Assembly: GCA_903824045.1 (NCBI GenBank)
Contig: CAIJVD010000023.1
Location: forward strand, 62,001-126,000
Length of the DNA: 64,000 bases
Reading direction: 5' to 3'
Origin: an uncultured Chlorobiaceae bacterium
GTDB lineage: Bacteria > Bacteroidota > Chlorobiia > Chlorobiales > Chlorobiaceae
In this document: positions 20,221 to 29,305 of the stretch, in pieces
Numbering within the stretch: the stretch's first letter is position 1
Layout of the letters: each line of letters starts with the position of its first letter
The notes under the pieces: model-generated
The model's input: the letters and a program-made list of their open reading frames with translations, nothing else
Database searches by the model: none
Told to the model about the DNA's origin: nothing
Program-made: the position numbers and the translations under genes

Positions 20221-21408
20221 ATGGCTGAAAACAATGAGAACGCTTTGGCTGGAAAAGCGCCGGCAAAGCCAAAACCCGCAAGTGGCGGGGTCTACAAACC
20301 GCCGGTTGAGCGCCAGAGCTCGAATCCCCTCAAGGCGTGTTGCACCACCGCCGATATCGGAGAGTGGTTCGCTGAACGCTTTTATGTTGTGCTACCGATC
20401 ATCGATTACCTGAAGAAAAAGGAAGTTCCAAAGCATCGCCTCTCGTTCTGGTACTATTTCGGCGGCCTCGCGCTTTTCTTTTTCATGATCCAGGTTGTTT
20501 CAGGCCTGCTTCTGCTGCAGTACTACAAGCCTACCGAAGCTGATGCCTATGCATCGTTCGTCTTCATCCAGAAAGAGGTCTCCTTTGGATGGCTCATCCG
20601 CCAGGTTCATGCATGGTCGGCCAATCTCATGATCATGATGGTGTTTGTCCACCTTTTCAGCACCTTCTTCATGAAGAGCTACCGCAAGCCGCGCGAGCTG
20701 ATGTGGCTGAGCGGATCGGTGCTCTTTGTGCTCTGCCTCGGTTTCGGCTTTACCGGATACCTTCTACCGTGGAATGAGATCGCCTACTTTGCGACCCAGG
20801 TCGGAACAGAGGTTCCCAAAGTGATGCCCGGCGGCGACCTTGTGGTCAACCTTCTGCGCGGTGGCGAAGCCGTTACCGGTGAAACCCTGACCCGCATGTT
20901 CTCGCTGCACGTTGTGATGCTTCCAGGCCTGCTTCTTCTGATGCTCGCAGCCCACCTGATGCTTGTTCAGATTCACGGTACCTCCACTCCAATCGGATAC
21001 AAGGAGAGGGGTCTTGTGAAGGGATACGAGAAGTTCTTCCCGACCTTCATGGCCAAGGACGCAATTGGCTGGATGCTCGGATTTGGCCTTATCATCTATC
21101 TTTCATGGGTCTACCCCGGAGAGATCGGCCTCAAGGCAGATCCGCTTTCGCCTGCTCCAATGGGCATCAAGCCGGAGTGGTACTTCTGGGCGCAGTTCCT
21201 TCTCCTGAAAGACTTCAGCTTCCCGAACGGTGAGTTTATTGCCATTATTCTTGTCACGGCCGGTGCTGTTTTCTGGGCACTGATCCCCTTCCTCGATCAT
21301 CGTGCCTCAAGAGAGGAGAAGAGCCCGATCTTCACCATTATCGGTCTGCTCTACCTTGCCGGTCTGCTCATCAACACCTATCGTGTCTTTGCAGTCTATG
21401 GTTTCTAA
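20221..21408 (+). CDS. petB: Cytochrome b of the quinol:cytochrome c oxidoreductase
   Basis: This diheme integral membrane subunit carries both quinone sites. The 395 residues combine a b6-like N-terminal half (heme-ligand histidines in [18 protein letters not shown] and [19 protein letters not shown]) with a subunit IV-like half holding the Qo-site motif PEWYFW near residue 318. An ~80-residue soluble N-terminal extension, rich in Lys and Pro, precedes the first membrane helix. No cytochrome c1 or f gene follows, as is known for green sulfur bacteria. A terminator closes the petCB unit. Confidence 0.95.
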   Translation: MAENNENALAGKAPAKPKPASGGVYKPPVERQSSNPLKACCTTADIGEWFAERFYVVLPIIDYLKKKEVPKHRLSFWYYFGGLALFFFMIQVVSGLLLLQYYKPTEADAYASFVFIQKEVSFGWLIRQVHAWSANLMIMMVFVHLFSTFFMKSYRKPRELMWLSGSVLFVLCLGFGFTGYLLPWNEIAYFATQVGTEVPKVMPGGDLVVNLLRGGEAVTGETLTRMFSLHVVMLPGLLLLMLAAHLMLVQIHGTSTPIGYKERGLVKGYEKFFPTFMAKDAIGWMLGFGLIIYLSWVYPGEIGLKADPLSPAPMGIKPEWYFWAQFLLLKDFSFPNGEFIAIILVTAGAVFWALIPFLDHRASREEKSPIFTIIGLLYLAGLLINTYRVFAVYGF

Positions 21409-21430
21409 GTGTATATGAATGAAGTCAGTA

Positions 21431-21465
21431 ACAGAAAAAGCCCGGTTTTGCCGGGCTTTTTCTGT
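21431..21465 (+). terminator. Terminator after petB
   Basis: A perfect 15-bp stem (ACAGAAAAAGCCCGG / CCGGGCTTTTTCTGT) has a 5-nt loop and T-rich 3' arm, 22 bp after petB. Its symmetry suggests it may act in both directions, and it also lies downstream of the converging GH13 gene. Confidence 0.9.
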
Positions 21466-21509
21466 TATATGGAGATGGATTGGAGAGGGAGTTGCCGGGA
21501 TGATCGGGG

Positions 21510-24500
21510 TCATTCAGGCGTTTGCCCGCTGCTCAACTCCTCGGCGCTCTGGCGAATCAGCTCTCCCATCTCATAGCCAGAGAGGAATGCCTGCATATCT
21601 ATCTTTTCGAGAGTTTCAACCCACCCGGCAATAGTCGCTTGCGGTGCTGCGGATTCCGCCTTTGTTTTCGCGACTCGCTTTTCAAGCATGAACGCCAGGG
21701 AGAGCCAAGCCACGAGCACGCTGAAACGGTGTTCGCGGAACCATGATTTCTGGTGCCGTTCATCGAACTGCATCATCCTTCTGAAATACTCGCACTTTGA
21801 GCCATAGAGCCCTTTCAGGCTTGTGTGCAGAGCCGCCTCAAGGGAGTCTTCCCAGGCCCCTGTTTCGCTTGAGAGCAGGCAGCTGATCAGATCGGGAAGA
21901 TTCTCCCCTGGAATGCCGATAAGCCCTTTTTCAGTATAGAGAGAAGCAAGAGCATCCCTCATAAGCCAGTCGTCAATGATGTTCCTCTGCAGAGACCCTT
22001 CCGTGGCAAGCATCTCCTGCAGGGCGTCGAGCACGATCCAGTGAAGCACCAGAGAGAAGAACCCGCTCCCTTTCTCGCCGCCGAGCCCGAGTGCTGCCTG
22101 AAGTTTTTTTGACTCCGGTTGACCGGGAAGTCGGGATGCAAGGCCTGCAGCTCGCTGGTAGCGGGCCGAAGCTCTGGTTGCGACTCCTTCCGGGAGCGGC
22201 AGAGGTTTCTCCATGAGTTCACTGAACTGCACGGCAACGGTTGACAGGAGTGCTTCAATCGCCTCTTCCAGCGCCTCAGTTCCCTTTGTTTCAGGCTGTT
22301 CGAGAGCGGCCGCCATGAGAGCTTCTGAGGCAAGCGACGTTGTAATAAGCCGGTGCAAGGGAGAGAGGCTCATGGTGAGCACGGCGCGCTCAATCGAATC
22401 GGTTCCGGCCCCGTTGAGTTCGGCTGCAAGCCGGTCGTAGGGCCTCATTCTTGAAGGTCGGACCTCCCTGAAATCAAGGAAGACGTTATACTTGTAGCCG
22501 TCGAGCGCCACCAGTAGCCCCTGTTCGGCGAGCTGGCGGTTGGAGCGGATGAACTCCTGGCCGCTTCTGTGGTCGCGGAAGATCACATAGGTGCCCTCCT
22601 GGTGGCTGAGGTTGAGTCCGTCAACCAGAGAGCTTTGGCGGATCTCCCCGTCCTGGAGGTAGCCTACCGACATGCTTACCCAGCCGGCAGCCTGTTCGAA
22701 GCAGTTGTTGAAGACCACCAGAGCCTTATCATCGCCAAGCCGGTTCGAATAGGCGAAAATATTCTCGTTGACCGCACCGGCAGGAGAGTAAACATCGTAG
22801 AGGAAGAAGTGGCGCACCTCGGCAAAGAGGGGGCGCTTCTTCATGATCGGGAAAATCTCGTGGTAGTGGCGGCCTACAAGGTGTTCATCCGGGTGCTCGT
22901 CGTAGTAAGCCTTCGCATACTCCATGCCGTACTTCTCGGTGAATCCCTCCACCTGCCCGTGGCCGAACATCGGCAGTCCCGGCATGGTCAGCATCATCAC
23001 GCAGACCCCGAAGTACTTGTCGCCCCGGCCGAACTGCGCAATAGCGGTATCCTCATCGGGGTTGTTCATGAAGTTGACATAGCGCTTGAGGATCTGGGCG
23101 TCAAATTCAAGGGTGTTCTTGATCAGGTATCGGTAGCTGGCATTGTCCTCCTTCTTCAGCATGTGCATGAACGCGCTGTTGTAGACGCGGTGCATGCCGA
23201 GCGTCCGGACAAAGTAGCCCTCGAGCATCCAGAATGCTTCGGCAAGCAGGAGTGTGTCGGGCACCTCGCTGTGAATGCGGTCCACCACCTCACGCCAGAA
23301 CTCCTCGGGAATGGCCGCATCGAAATCAGCCATGCTCATCGCATTGGCCGAGCGCGAAGGTACCCCCGCGCTATGGCCGTGCAGCGGGAACCAGAGGCGC
23401 TGAATGTGCCGTTTTGCCAGCACCATGGCCGCATCAAAACGGATGATGGGAAACATCCTTGCAACATGCAGGATCTGCTGTATGACCCCTTCGCGCACTT
23501 CAGGACTCAGAAAGTTCAGCTGTGCGGTGTCGTTCCACGGCATATTGGTGCCGTCGTTGCCATGATAGATATATCGGGTATCGCCGGTCAGGTAATCTAT
23601 CCGCTTGAAGGTCACTGCGGCATCCGAGCGGTTCCAGTAGCCGTCCTCGAGATAGATGCCGTAGCGCGAGTCGCTGCAGAGGTTCGGGCCTGTGTAGGAG
23701 TAGTTGTAGTAGGGCGCTGTATTGGAAGAGAGGAACCAGTCGGGACAATCCCTCACCAGCTCGGAATCCATGCCCGTATGGTTCGGCACCATATCGCTTG
23801 CAAGGCGAATGCCGCGAATCATCGTCCGGTGCCGGAGGTTCAGGTAGCCCTCATAGCCGCCGATGTCGTCCGAAATATCATATTTTTCAAGAGCGTATGC
23901 AGAGGCTTTCGCTTCAGGATTGCCCTGCATCTGCTTGATTTTCTGTGAGGCAGGACTTCTCTGCCAGAGCCCGATCAGCCAGAGGGCGGTAAAACCGCGA
24001 TCGGCCATCATATCCAGCTCGGCATCGGGAATGTCCTGCAACCGGTGTACCGGACGGTGGTAGATCTTGCTGAGCTGGTCGAGCCAGACATAGGTGCTTT
24101 TGGCAAGCATGACCACTTCAGGCATCCATGACGAGTCGGTCGAGTAGTTTGCCGGGGCATCATCAAGCGCGCTGTAGCTAGGAATATGCGCCTCTTTTTC
24201 AAACCAGTGCCCATCCCTTTCCGCGCTTCGCTCTTTGGCGATCTGCTCGAAAAAGAGGTATTTATCCTCATCCTCGATAAAGTTGATAGCTCCGTCCAGC
24301 AACTCCCAGAAAGGGGAGTCATCAATCAGCCCGCCCCAGTTAAGGCGGATGAATCGAAGCTGCTCAAGGATGGAGCCCGGAGCATGCCGGATCGGCTGTG
24401 TTAGTAACTCAGCCAGGTCCAAGCCGCCGGGACCGACAGGTCCCATAGTCTTCATAGAACTCTGCATCGTCTGAATCAGCTTCCGATAAGCATCTTCGCG

Positions 24501-25019
24501 CATCAGCGAATGGTCGGTCAGGAGGTCGGAAAACTGGTCGAGCGCGGGATTCTGGTTGTTCAGCCAGACAAGGAAGGACTCCTCGAGTACTTCGGCCCGT
24601 TTGTTTTCACCGTTCAGCCACTCCGCCGCAGTTTCGAAGCCGCAATAGATCTTCTGTGTGGGAAATGCCTTGATAAAGCGGTTCAGATATTGTGCCGATC
24701 TCTCCGCTGAGAGCTCTTCCGAAAGCTGTCCGTAGACCTTGTCGAGCAGGTCCGGCTGGCGCCAGGTCATGGCGCGCGTCATGACATAGTGAAACAGTTC
24801 GTGCAGCAGCTTCATGCCGTGGAGCTGCGCGGGCAGCACGGGCTTGGCTTCACTGCCCAGCTTCTGTTTGAGATAATCGTTGATGACAAGGGCTTGCTCC
24901 TCGGCTTTCCTGAAGCTCTCATGGCCACTTGAAGGAAGTGAGAGGAACTCGGGATCGGTCAGATGAAATAGCTCTCTGGCATTCCGATTGACGTAGAAGT
25001 GTTCTTTATTCTGAAACAC
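21510..25019 (-). CDS. Large alpha-amylase-family (GH13) protein
   Basis: This 1169-residue protein has a GH13 TIM barrel in the middle. The nucleophile Asp lies in IRFDAAM (near residue 526), the acid/base Glu in LLAEAFW (near 590), and the transition-state Asp in NNPDED (near 650). Region I, DMVPNHTGMDS, is near residue 415. About 330 mainly helical residues precede the barrel, and about 400 follow it, with a beta-rich part and then a helical tail. No signal peptide is visible, so it is probably cytoplasmic and acts on glycogen-like glucans or on sugar transfer. The long flanking domains are unlike classical amylases, and the substrate is unknown. Confidence 0.85.
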   Translation of the reverse strand: MFQNKEHFYVNRNARELFHLTDPEFLSLPSSGHESFRKAEEQALVINDYLKQKLGSEAKPVLPAQLHGMKLLHELFHYVMTRAMTWRQPDLLDKVYGQLSEELSAERSAQYLNRFIKAFPTQKIYCGFETAAEWLNGENKRAEVLEESFLVWLNNQNPALDQFSDLLTDHSLMREDAYRKLIQTMQSSMKTMGPVGPGGLDLAELLTQPIRHAPGSILEQLRFIRLNWGGLIDDSPFWELLDGAINFIEDEDKYLFFEQIAKERSAERDGHWFEKEAHIPSYSALDDAPANYSTDSSWMPEVVMLAKSTYVWLDQLSKIYHRPVHRLQDIPDAELDMMADRGFTALWLIGLWQRSPASQKIKQMQGNPEAKASAYALEKYDISDDIGGYEGYLNLRHRTMIRGIRLASDMVPNHTGMDSELVRDCPDWFLSSNTAPYYNYSYTGPNLCSDSRYGIYLEDGYWNRSDAAVTFKRIDYLTGDTRYIYHGNDGTNMPWNDTAQLNFLSPEVREGVIQQILHVARMFPIIRFDAAMVLAKRHIQRLWFPLHGHSAGVPSRSANAMSMADFDAAIPEEFWREVVDRIHSEVPDTLLLAEAFWMLEGYFVRTLGMHRVYNSAFMHMLKKEDNASYRYLIKNTLEFDAQILKRYVNFMNNPDEDTAIAQFGRGDKYFGVCVMMLTMPGLPMFGHGQVEGFTEKYGMEYAKAYYDEHPDEHLVGRHYHEIFPIMKKRPLFAEVRHFFLYDVYSPAGAVNENIFAYSNRLGDDKALVVFNNCFEQAAGWVSMSVGYLQDGEIRQSSLVDGLNLSHQEGTYVIFRDHRSGQEFIRSNRQLAEQGLLVALDGYKYNVFLDFREVRPSRMRPYDRLAAELNGAGTDSIERAVLTMSLSPLHRLITTSLASEALMAAALEQPETKGTEALEEAIEALLSTVAVQFSELMEKPLPLPEGVATRASARYQRAAGLASRLPGQPESKKLQAALGLGGEKGSGFFSLVLHWIVLDALQEMLATEGSLQRNIIDDWLMRDALASLYTEKGLIGIPGENLPDLISCLLSSETGAWEDSLEAALHTSLKGLYGSKCEYFRRMMQFDERHQKSWFREHRFSVLVAWLSLAFMLEKRVAKTKAESAAPQATIAGWVETLEKIDMQAFLSGYEMGELIRQSAEELSSGQTPE

Positions 25020-25274
25020 AGCAGTGTTTGGCTTGATTTTCTGTAACAGGAATGCAATGCGAGGGCATCAATCCATTTAGAGATAAAGGCAACGCCCAGA
25101 GGTTGCAGCGGCGACTGCCCTTGCACCAGACAAGGTACGGAATTTCTTCAATAAAAGGGCAGAGTACTCTTCTGCCGCTTCTCGGGTTTTACCCTTGATC
25201 GGTCAGATTGCAGGCGCAGAAGCGCCGCTTCGGGGCAGCAGGCTTTCGGTGAACAGGAGTTAAGGAGGGGTGTC
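25020..25274. other. Non-coding gap between the GH13 gene and the small membrane-protein operon
   Basis: No ORF with coding character, strong hairpin or tRNA is visible in these ~255 bp. It presumably holds the promoter of the minus-strand GH13 gene. Confidence 0.5.
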
Positions 25275-25664
25275 CTACCTGATTATATTATCGATGTATC
25301 GCTGGAGATAACTGAATCCGAGATCTTTTACGGAGCGGAGCACATCGAGCCCGATGGCGGCCAGGGCACTGGACGTGGGGGATGGCGCTGCTTCGATGGT
25401 AGTGCAGGCTTCTGTGTTTGCAGCGGAGCGTCTGGCGCGGTTGCCTTTAAGCGCCCGGGCAAGGAGCACTCCGGTCAGAAAAGAGAGTCCGGCCGCCTGC
25501 AACGGGTGCTTTCTGACGAGTTCAGCCGGAGAGAGTTCATCCTCCAGCTCTTCTTTCAGGTGGCGCCCTCTTGCCTTGATTTGCGCCTCTTTCTCCTCAA
25601 TGGTGTTCTGCAGCTCTTCTATTCTTGCCTGAATGCTGGACAGGTGCTCATTTTTTGTAGTCAT
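25275..25664 (-). CDS. Small YqjD/ElaB-like protein (DUF883-like)
   Basis: This 129-residue protein has an N-terminal coiled coil (SIQARIEELQNTIEEKEAQI), then the PAELVRKHPLQAAGLSFLTG segment that resembles the glycine-rich membrane anchor of the ribosome- and stress-associated YqjD/ElaB group. A variable tail ends the protein. The assignment rests on pattern, not on a catalytic motif. It overlaps the preceding holin-like gene by 17 bp and is the last of a three-gene minus-strand operon. Confidence 0.65.
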   Translation of the reverse strand: MTTKNEHLSSIQARIEELQNTIEEKEAQIKARGRHLKEELEDELSPAELVRKHPLQAAGLSFLTGVLLARALKGNRARRSAANTEACTTIEAAPSPTSSALAAIGLDVLRSVKDLGFSYLQRYIDNIIR

Positions 25665-26049
25665 GGACCGATAAAAGAATGTTCTGGATCATGTTTTTAA
25701 GAAAGAGCGGTCTGGCTTTGGAGAAAAAGAGAAAGCCGGAGAGAAAGACAAGACCGACAAGCAGATAGCCGAGGAAGGGATGGCCGAGAAGCTCTCCCGA
25801 CAGAAGGGCCAGCGTTGTCAGAAGGTAGGCGACTCCGATGATCAGAATTACTCCAAGAATGACCATGGAGGAGACAACAGCGATCTTCTCCGTCATCTCG
25901 ATCTTTAGCAGCTCTATCTTCGCTTCGATAATGGTGGTTATGTCATTGTAGGTAGACGCGGCCGTCTCGTTGAAGATGGCGTGGATGCCTCCGCTCCTCT
26001 GTGTTGGCGGAGTCTTCTGGCTCTCTGTTCCTTCCTGGCGGTTCGTCAT
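25648..26049 (-). CDS. Phage holin family / YqjE-like membrane protein
   Basis: This 133-residue protein has a charged N-terminus, an amphipathic segment, and two adjacent membrane helices (residues ~60-85 and ~92-112). That is the layout of the YqjE / holin superfamily III group. The name is historical, and no prophage genes are nearby. It sits between two other small membrane proteins in the same order as E. coli yqjD-yqjE-type clusters, which suggests an envelope stress role. Confidence 0.7.
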   Translation of the reverse strand: MTNRQEGTESQKTPPTQRSGGIHAIFNETAASTYNDITTIIEAKIELLKIEMTEKIAVVSSMVILGVILIIGVAYLLTTLALLSGELLGHPFLGYLLVGLVFLSGFLFFSKARPLFLKNMIQNILLSVHDYKK

Positions 26050-26053
26050 TGTC

Positions 26054-26329
26054 TTATCGCTTTCTTCTCATCAAGAGCCCGAAAAACGCCCCTGTCCCCA
26101 ATGCATAGAGCATCGCCTGGGCGGGGTATTTCCTGATAAACTCCTTTGCAATCTCTGTTCCCTGCAGGAGCCGGTCGTATGATTCACTCTCCCTGAAGCG
26201 CGCAAAGGCTTCCGAAAGGGTAGCACCGAACTCTTTTACCTGATCGGGAATATTCGTCTCGTGCTGAGGCGCACTGGCCTGATCAGCTGGTTCTTGGCTG
26301 TGTATGGTAACCGGGACGTCCTGTGGCAT
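26054..26329 (-). CDS. Small C-terminally anchored membrane protein
   Basis: This 91-residue protein has a long amphipathic helix (QVKEFGATLSEAFARFRESE) followed by KYPAQAMLYALGTGAFFGLLMRRKR, one short membrane segment and a basic end. That tail resembles the DUF883 membrane anchor of its operon neighbour. The start is ATG at 26329. An in-frame start at 26392 adds 21 residues without support. Four base pairs separate it from the holin-like gene. Confidence 0.65.
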   Translation of the reverse strand: MPQDVPVTIHSQEPADQASAPQHETNIPDQVKEFGATLSEAFARFRESESYDRLLQGTEIAKEFIRKYPAQAMLYALGTGAFFGLLMRRKR

Positions 26330-26443
26330 GGCAGTGGAAGCGCTGTTGATGAATTTTCGGTAAATGGGCCTGAACGCAATATATAAAAACAATATGGTCT
26401 TTACACCGAACTCGCTCTCTCTGGCTGGAGCGGGTGTAGCCGG

Positions 26444-27181
<738 letters not shown>

Positions 27182-27250
27182 CCTGCAAGAGTTTATACCA
27201 TCAAGGTACTCTTTTTACCGCTATTTCGCCAGTCGCGTTGGTGGGGGGGG

Positions 27251-27300
27251 CTGGGACTGACACGGACAGGCACGGACTGAACGGACGGAACGGACGGAAA
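27251..27300. repeat. Dispersed GTCCGTGT-type repeat, copy 2
   Basis: Reverse-oriented units (CACGGAC, ACGGACGGA) are repeated about five times in the gap between the SDR and the YdcF genes. A GGGGGGGG run precedes them. Confidence 0.7.
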
Positions 27301-27378
27301 CGGGGGAGGGCGTGCTTGCTAATTGATTTTTCTCTAACTTGTTGTTGAACTTTTTTTCTTCATCAAAAAATAGTCATC

Positions 27379-28143
27379 GTGCTGCTTTTTAATAAAATTC
27401 TTCCGCTGCTGGTGCTCCCTTTGGGGTTCAGCATTATCTGTATGCTGCTCGGCATCATCCTGAAAAAACGGCTTCTGCTCTCCTATGGAGTGCTCTGGTT
27501 ATGGCTTTTCAGCATGCCGGTAGTCGGTGATGGCTTGATGCGCTTTGTTGAGGGTGGGAGCTTCAGGGTCGCGGTCGCCTCTCTTCCCAAGGCAGACGGT
27601 ATTGTGGTGCTCAGTGGAATGATTGATCAGGTGAAAGGGGCCCCGAGGGGAGAGTGGAACGGGGCCGTTGATCGTTTCGAGGGAGGGATTGATCTCTTCC
27701 GGGCAGGCAAGGCGCCTCTGCTTGTCTTCACCCGCGGACAGATTCCCTGGCAGACCGACGCGGTGCCAGAAGGTGAACTGCTTAAACCACGGGCCGTTGC
27801 GCTCGGCATTCCCGCCTCCGCAATCCGGTTGACCGGCAAGGCTGAGAATACCGCCGATGAAGCACTCGAGTCGAAAAAGCTTTTCGGGCTTGAAACGGGA
27901 GTGCCGAAAAAAATCATTCTGGTTACCAGTGCCTTCCATATGCAACGGGCGGCGATGCTTTTTGAGCATGCCGGTTTTGAGGTGATCCCCTTCAGGGTCG
28001 ATTACCGTACCGCTGACAGATACGGCGCAACAGTGCTCCGCTATCTGCCTGATTATGAATCGCTTGATAATTCTGCAACAGCACTGCGCGAGCTGCTTGG
28101 CAGGCTCTTCTACTGGACGAGGAGCATGCTGAAGCTGAGCTGA
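27379..28143 (+). CDS. YdcF family protein (DUF218)
   Basis: This 254-residue protein has two N-terminal membrane segments (residues ~5-25 and ~30-48). The DUF218 domain follows, with ADGIVVLSG near residue 72, the AENTADEA motif near 155, and ILVTSAFHMQRA near 178. Relatives include E. coli YdcF and the SanA/ElyC proteins linked to envelope polysaccharide metabolism. The start is GTG at 27379. It stands alone between repeat elements. Confidence 0.85.
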   Translation: MLLFNKILPLLVLPLGFSIICMLLGIILKKRLLLSYGVLWLWLFSMPVVGDGLMRFVEGGSFRVAVASLPKADGIVVLSGMIDQVKGAPRGEWNGAVDRFEGGIDLFRAGKAPLLVFTRGQIPWQTDAVPEGELLKPRAVALGIPASAIRLTGKAENTADEALESKKLFGLETGVPKKIILVTSAFHMQRAAMLFEHAGFEVIPFRVDYRTADRYGATVLRYLPDYESLDNSATALRELLGRLFYWTRSMLKLS

Positions 28144-28242
28144 TTGGCGCGCTCGTGTAGCGGTCATGAGTCTATGATGGAGCCGTAGTTTTGTCCCTTC
28201 ATCCTGCTCTGTCGGGGACGGCTTCCCGCCGCTTCTGTAAAT

Positions 28243-28269
28243 GAGATTTCTCTCTTCGTTCGAAATGAC
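28243..28269. repeat. Dispersed GTCATTTCGAAC element, copy 2 (inverted)
   Basis: This is the reverse complement of the 27-bp element at 7846, with only two adjacent bases differing. A shorter related word (TTCGAAATGCCATGAC) follows at about 28279. It lies in the 28144-28380 gap, which otherwise contains only the ArsR promoter region. Confidence 0.75.
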
Positions 28270-28346
28270 AAAAGGTGGTTCGAAATGCCATGACAAATGG
28301 TCAACAATGAGAAAAAAGGGCTGGGGATTGCTTTTCTTTTTTATCC

Positions 28347-28362
28347 ATCGTATATTTGCGAT
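28347..28362. promoter_or_regulatory. Candidate ArsR operator
   Basis: ATCGTATATTTGCGAT is an imperfect 16-bp palindrome (ATCG...CGAT arms) centred ~27 bp upstream of the ArsR start. That is the position expected for autoregulation by an ArsR/SmtB repressor. A second similar word, TTATTCGCGATAA, lies at 28911-28923, just upstream of the thioredoxin-like gene. Confidence 0.5.
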
Positions 28363-28380
28363 GAACAAATCAAGGGGATT

Positions 28381-28716
28381 ATGCAGAGAACTCTAACAGC
28401 GGTTGAATACAGCGGAGAGGAAGAGGTTATGGCGGGGATTGCCAAGGCGCTTGGTCATCCAGTGAGGATAAGGATCTTGAAGCTTCTTGCCACTCATGCA
28501 TGCTGTTTCACGGGGGAGCTGACGGAGCTCATTCCTATGGCGCAGTCCACGATTTCGCAGCACCTCAAGGCGCTGCTTGATGCAGGTCTTATTCAGGGAG
28601 AGATCAATCCGCCTAAAGTTCGCTACTGTATCAATTCCGAGACATGGCTTAAGGCAAACGCACTTTTTGACGTTTTTTTCAGCAAGGAGCATATCGGCGG
28701 CTGCAAGTGCAGGTAA
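28381..28716 (+). CDS. ArsR/SmtB-family transcriptional regulator
   Basis: This 111-residue winged-helix repressor contains ALGHPVRIRILKLL and the recognition helix MAQSTISQHLKALLDAGLI. Potential metalloid-binding thiols occur in HACC (residues ~40-43) and in the C-terminal GGCKCR. The start is ATG at 28381. A longer reading to 28297 would run through the presumed operator. The neighbouring permease, CxxC protein and ArsC-like gene suggest it senses arsenic or antimony species or a related thiophilic ligand. A 38-bp tandem repeat begins 4 bp after its stop codon. Confidence 0.88.
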   Translation: MQRTLTAVEYSGEEEVMAGIAKALGHPVRIRILKLLATHACCFTGELTELIPMAQSTISQHLKALLDAGLIQGEINPPKVRYCINSETWLKANALFDVFFSKEHIGGCKCR

Positions 28717-28719
28717 GCC

Positions 28720-28795
28720 GAAAGGAATGGGGACGTTCACAACAAACTCAACTAACGGAAAGGAATGGGGACGTTCACAACAAACTCAACTAACG
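28720..28795. repeat. Perfect 38-bp tandem duplication
   Basis: Two identical 38-bp units (28720-28757 and 28758-28795) abut without spacer. Each begins GAAAGGAATGGGGACG and ends AACTCAACTAACG. The 28-bp core reappears, reverse-complemented, at 31916-31943. Confidence 0.92.
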
Positions 28796-28942
28796 CGTGC
28801 AGCGATGTTATGAACCACTGGATTGGAAGAGTGTCCATGAATTGCACGAATTTTCACTAAGGGGAACGTGGGCGATGTAGACAAGACGGAAGAGATTTTG
28901 GATTAATTTTTTATTCGCGATAACCACATAAAGGAGAAAAAG

Positions 28943-29251
28943 ATGAAAGAGATCAAGATTCTTGGTAGCGGATGCGCCAAGTGCAGTCAGCTTGCTGACG
29001 TGGTAAAGGCAGTTATTGAAACGGAGGGCATTGAGGCTTCCATGGAGAAGGTTGAGGATGTTCAGGCCATCATGGCATATGAGGTGCTTTCTACGCCTGC
29101 TCTGGTTGTCGATGGTGAGGTTCGCTCAAAGGGGCGCATTCCTTCTTATGATGAGATCAAGGAGATTCTGACAACCAAAAAGCATAGTTGCTGTTGTGGC
29201 GGCGCTTCGCATGGCAGCAATGGAAAGAATCCTTCCGGATGCTGTTCCTGA
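28943..29251 (+). CDS. Thioredoxin-like small redox protein (CxxC)
   Basis: This 102-residue protein of the redox-active disulfide protein 2 type has a thioredoxin fold with GSGCAKCSQL at residues ~7-16 and the cis-Pro segment STPALVVDGEV near residue 52. The C-terminal tail has six cysteines (CCCGG...CC). ATG 28943 has an AAGGAG ribosome-binding site. Such proteins commonly accompany ArsR-permease pairs. It may hand electrons or metalloid to the adjacent permease, but this is inference. Confidence 0.88.
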   Translation: MKEIKILGSGCAKCSQLADVVKAVIETEGIEASMEKVEDVQAIMAYEVLSTPALVVDGEVRSKGRIPSYDEIKEILTTKKHSCCCGGASHGSNGKNPSGCCS

Positions 29252-29305
29252 ACTCGCTGAAGAGATTTTGAGTTTTTGATTTTGAATTGAAAAACGCCTT
29301 AGCTG

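Noticed and set aside
22569-23948. Long open reading frame of 459 codons antisense to the GH13 gene
   Set aside because: It is the mirror of a well-supported GH13 barrel with intact catalytic motifs. Its translation has no recognisable motif, so it reflects GC-rich codon use.
25648-26049. Prophage remnant suggested by the holin-like protein
   Set aside because: No other phage gene is nearby, and the neighbours fit a YqjD/YqjE-type operon.
27499-28368. 289-codon frame antisense to the YdcF gene
   Set aside because: The plus-strand DUF218 motifs are clear. The antisense frame runs into the repeat-rich gap and has biased composition.
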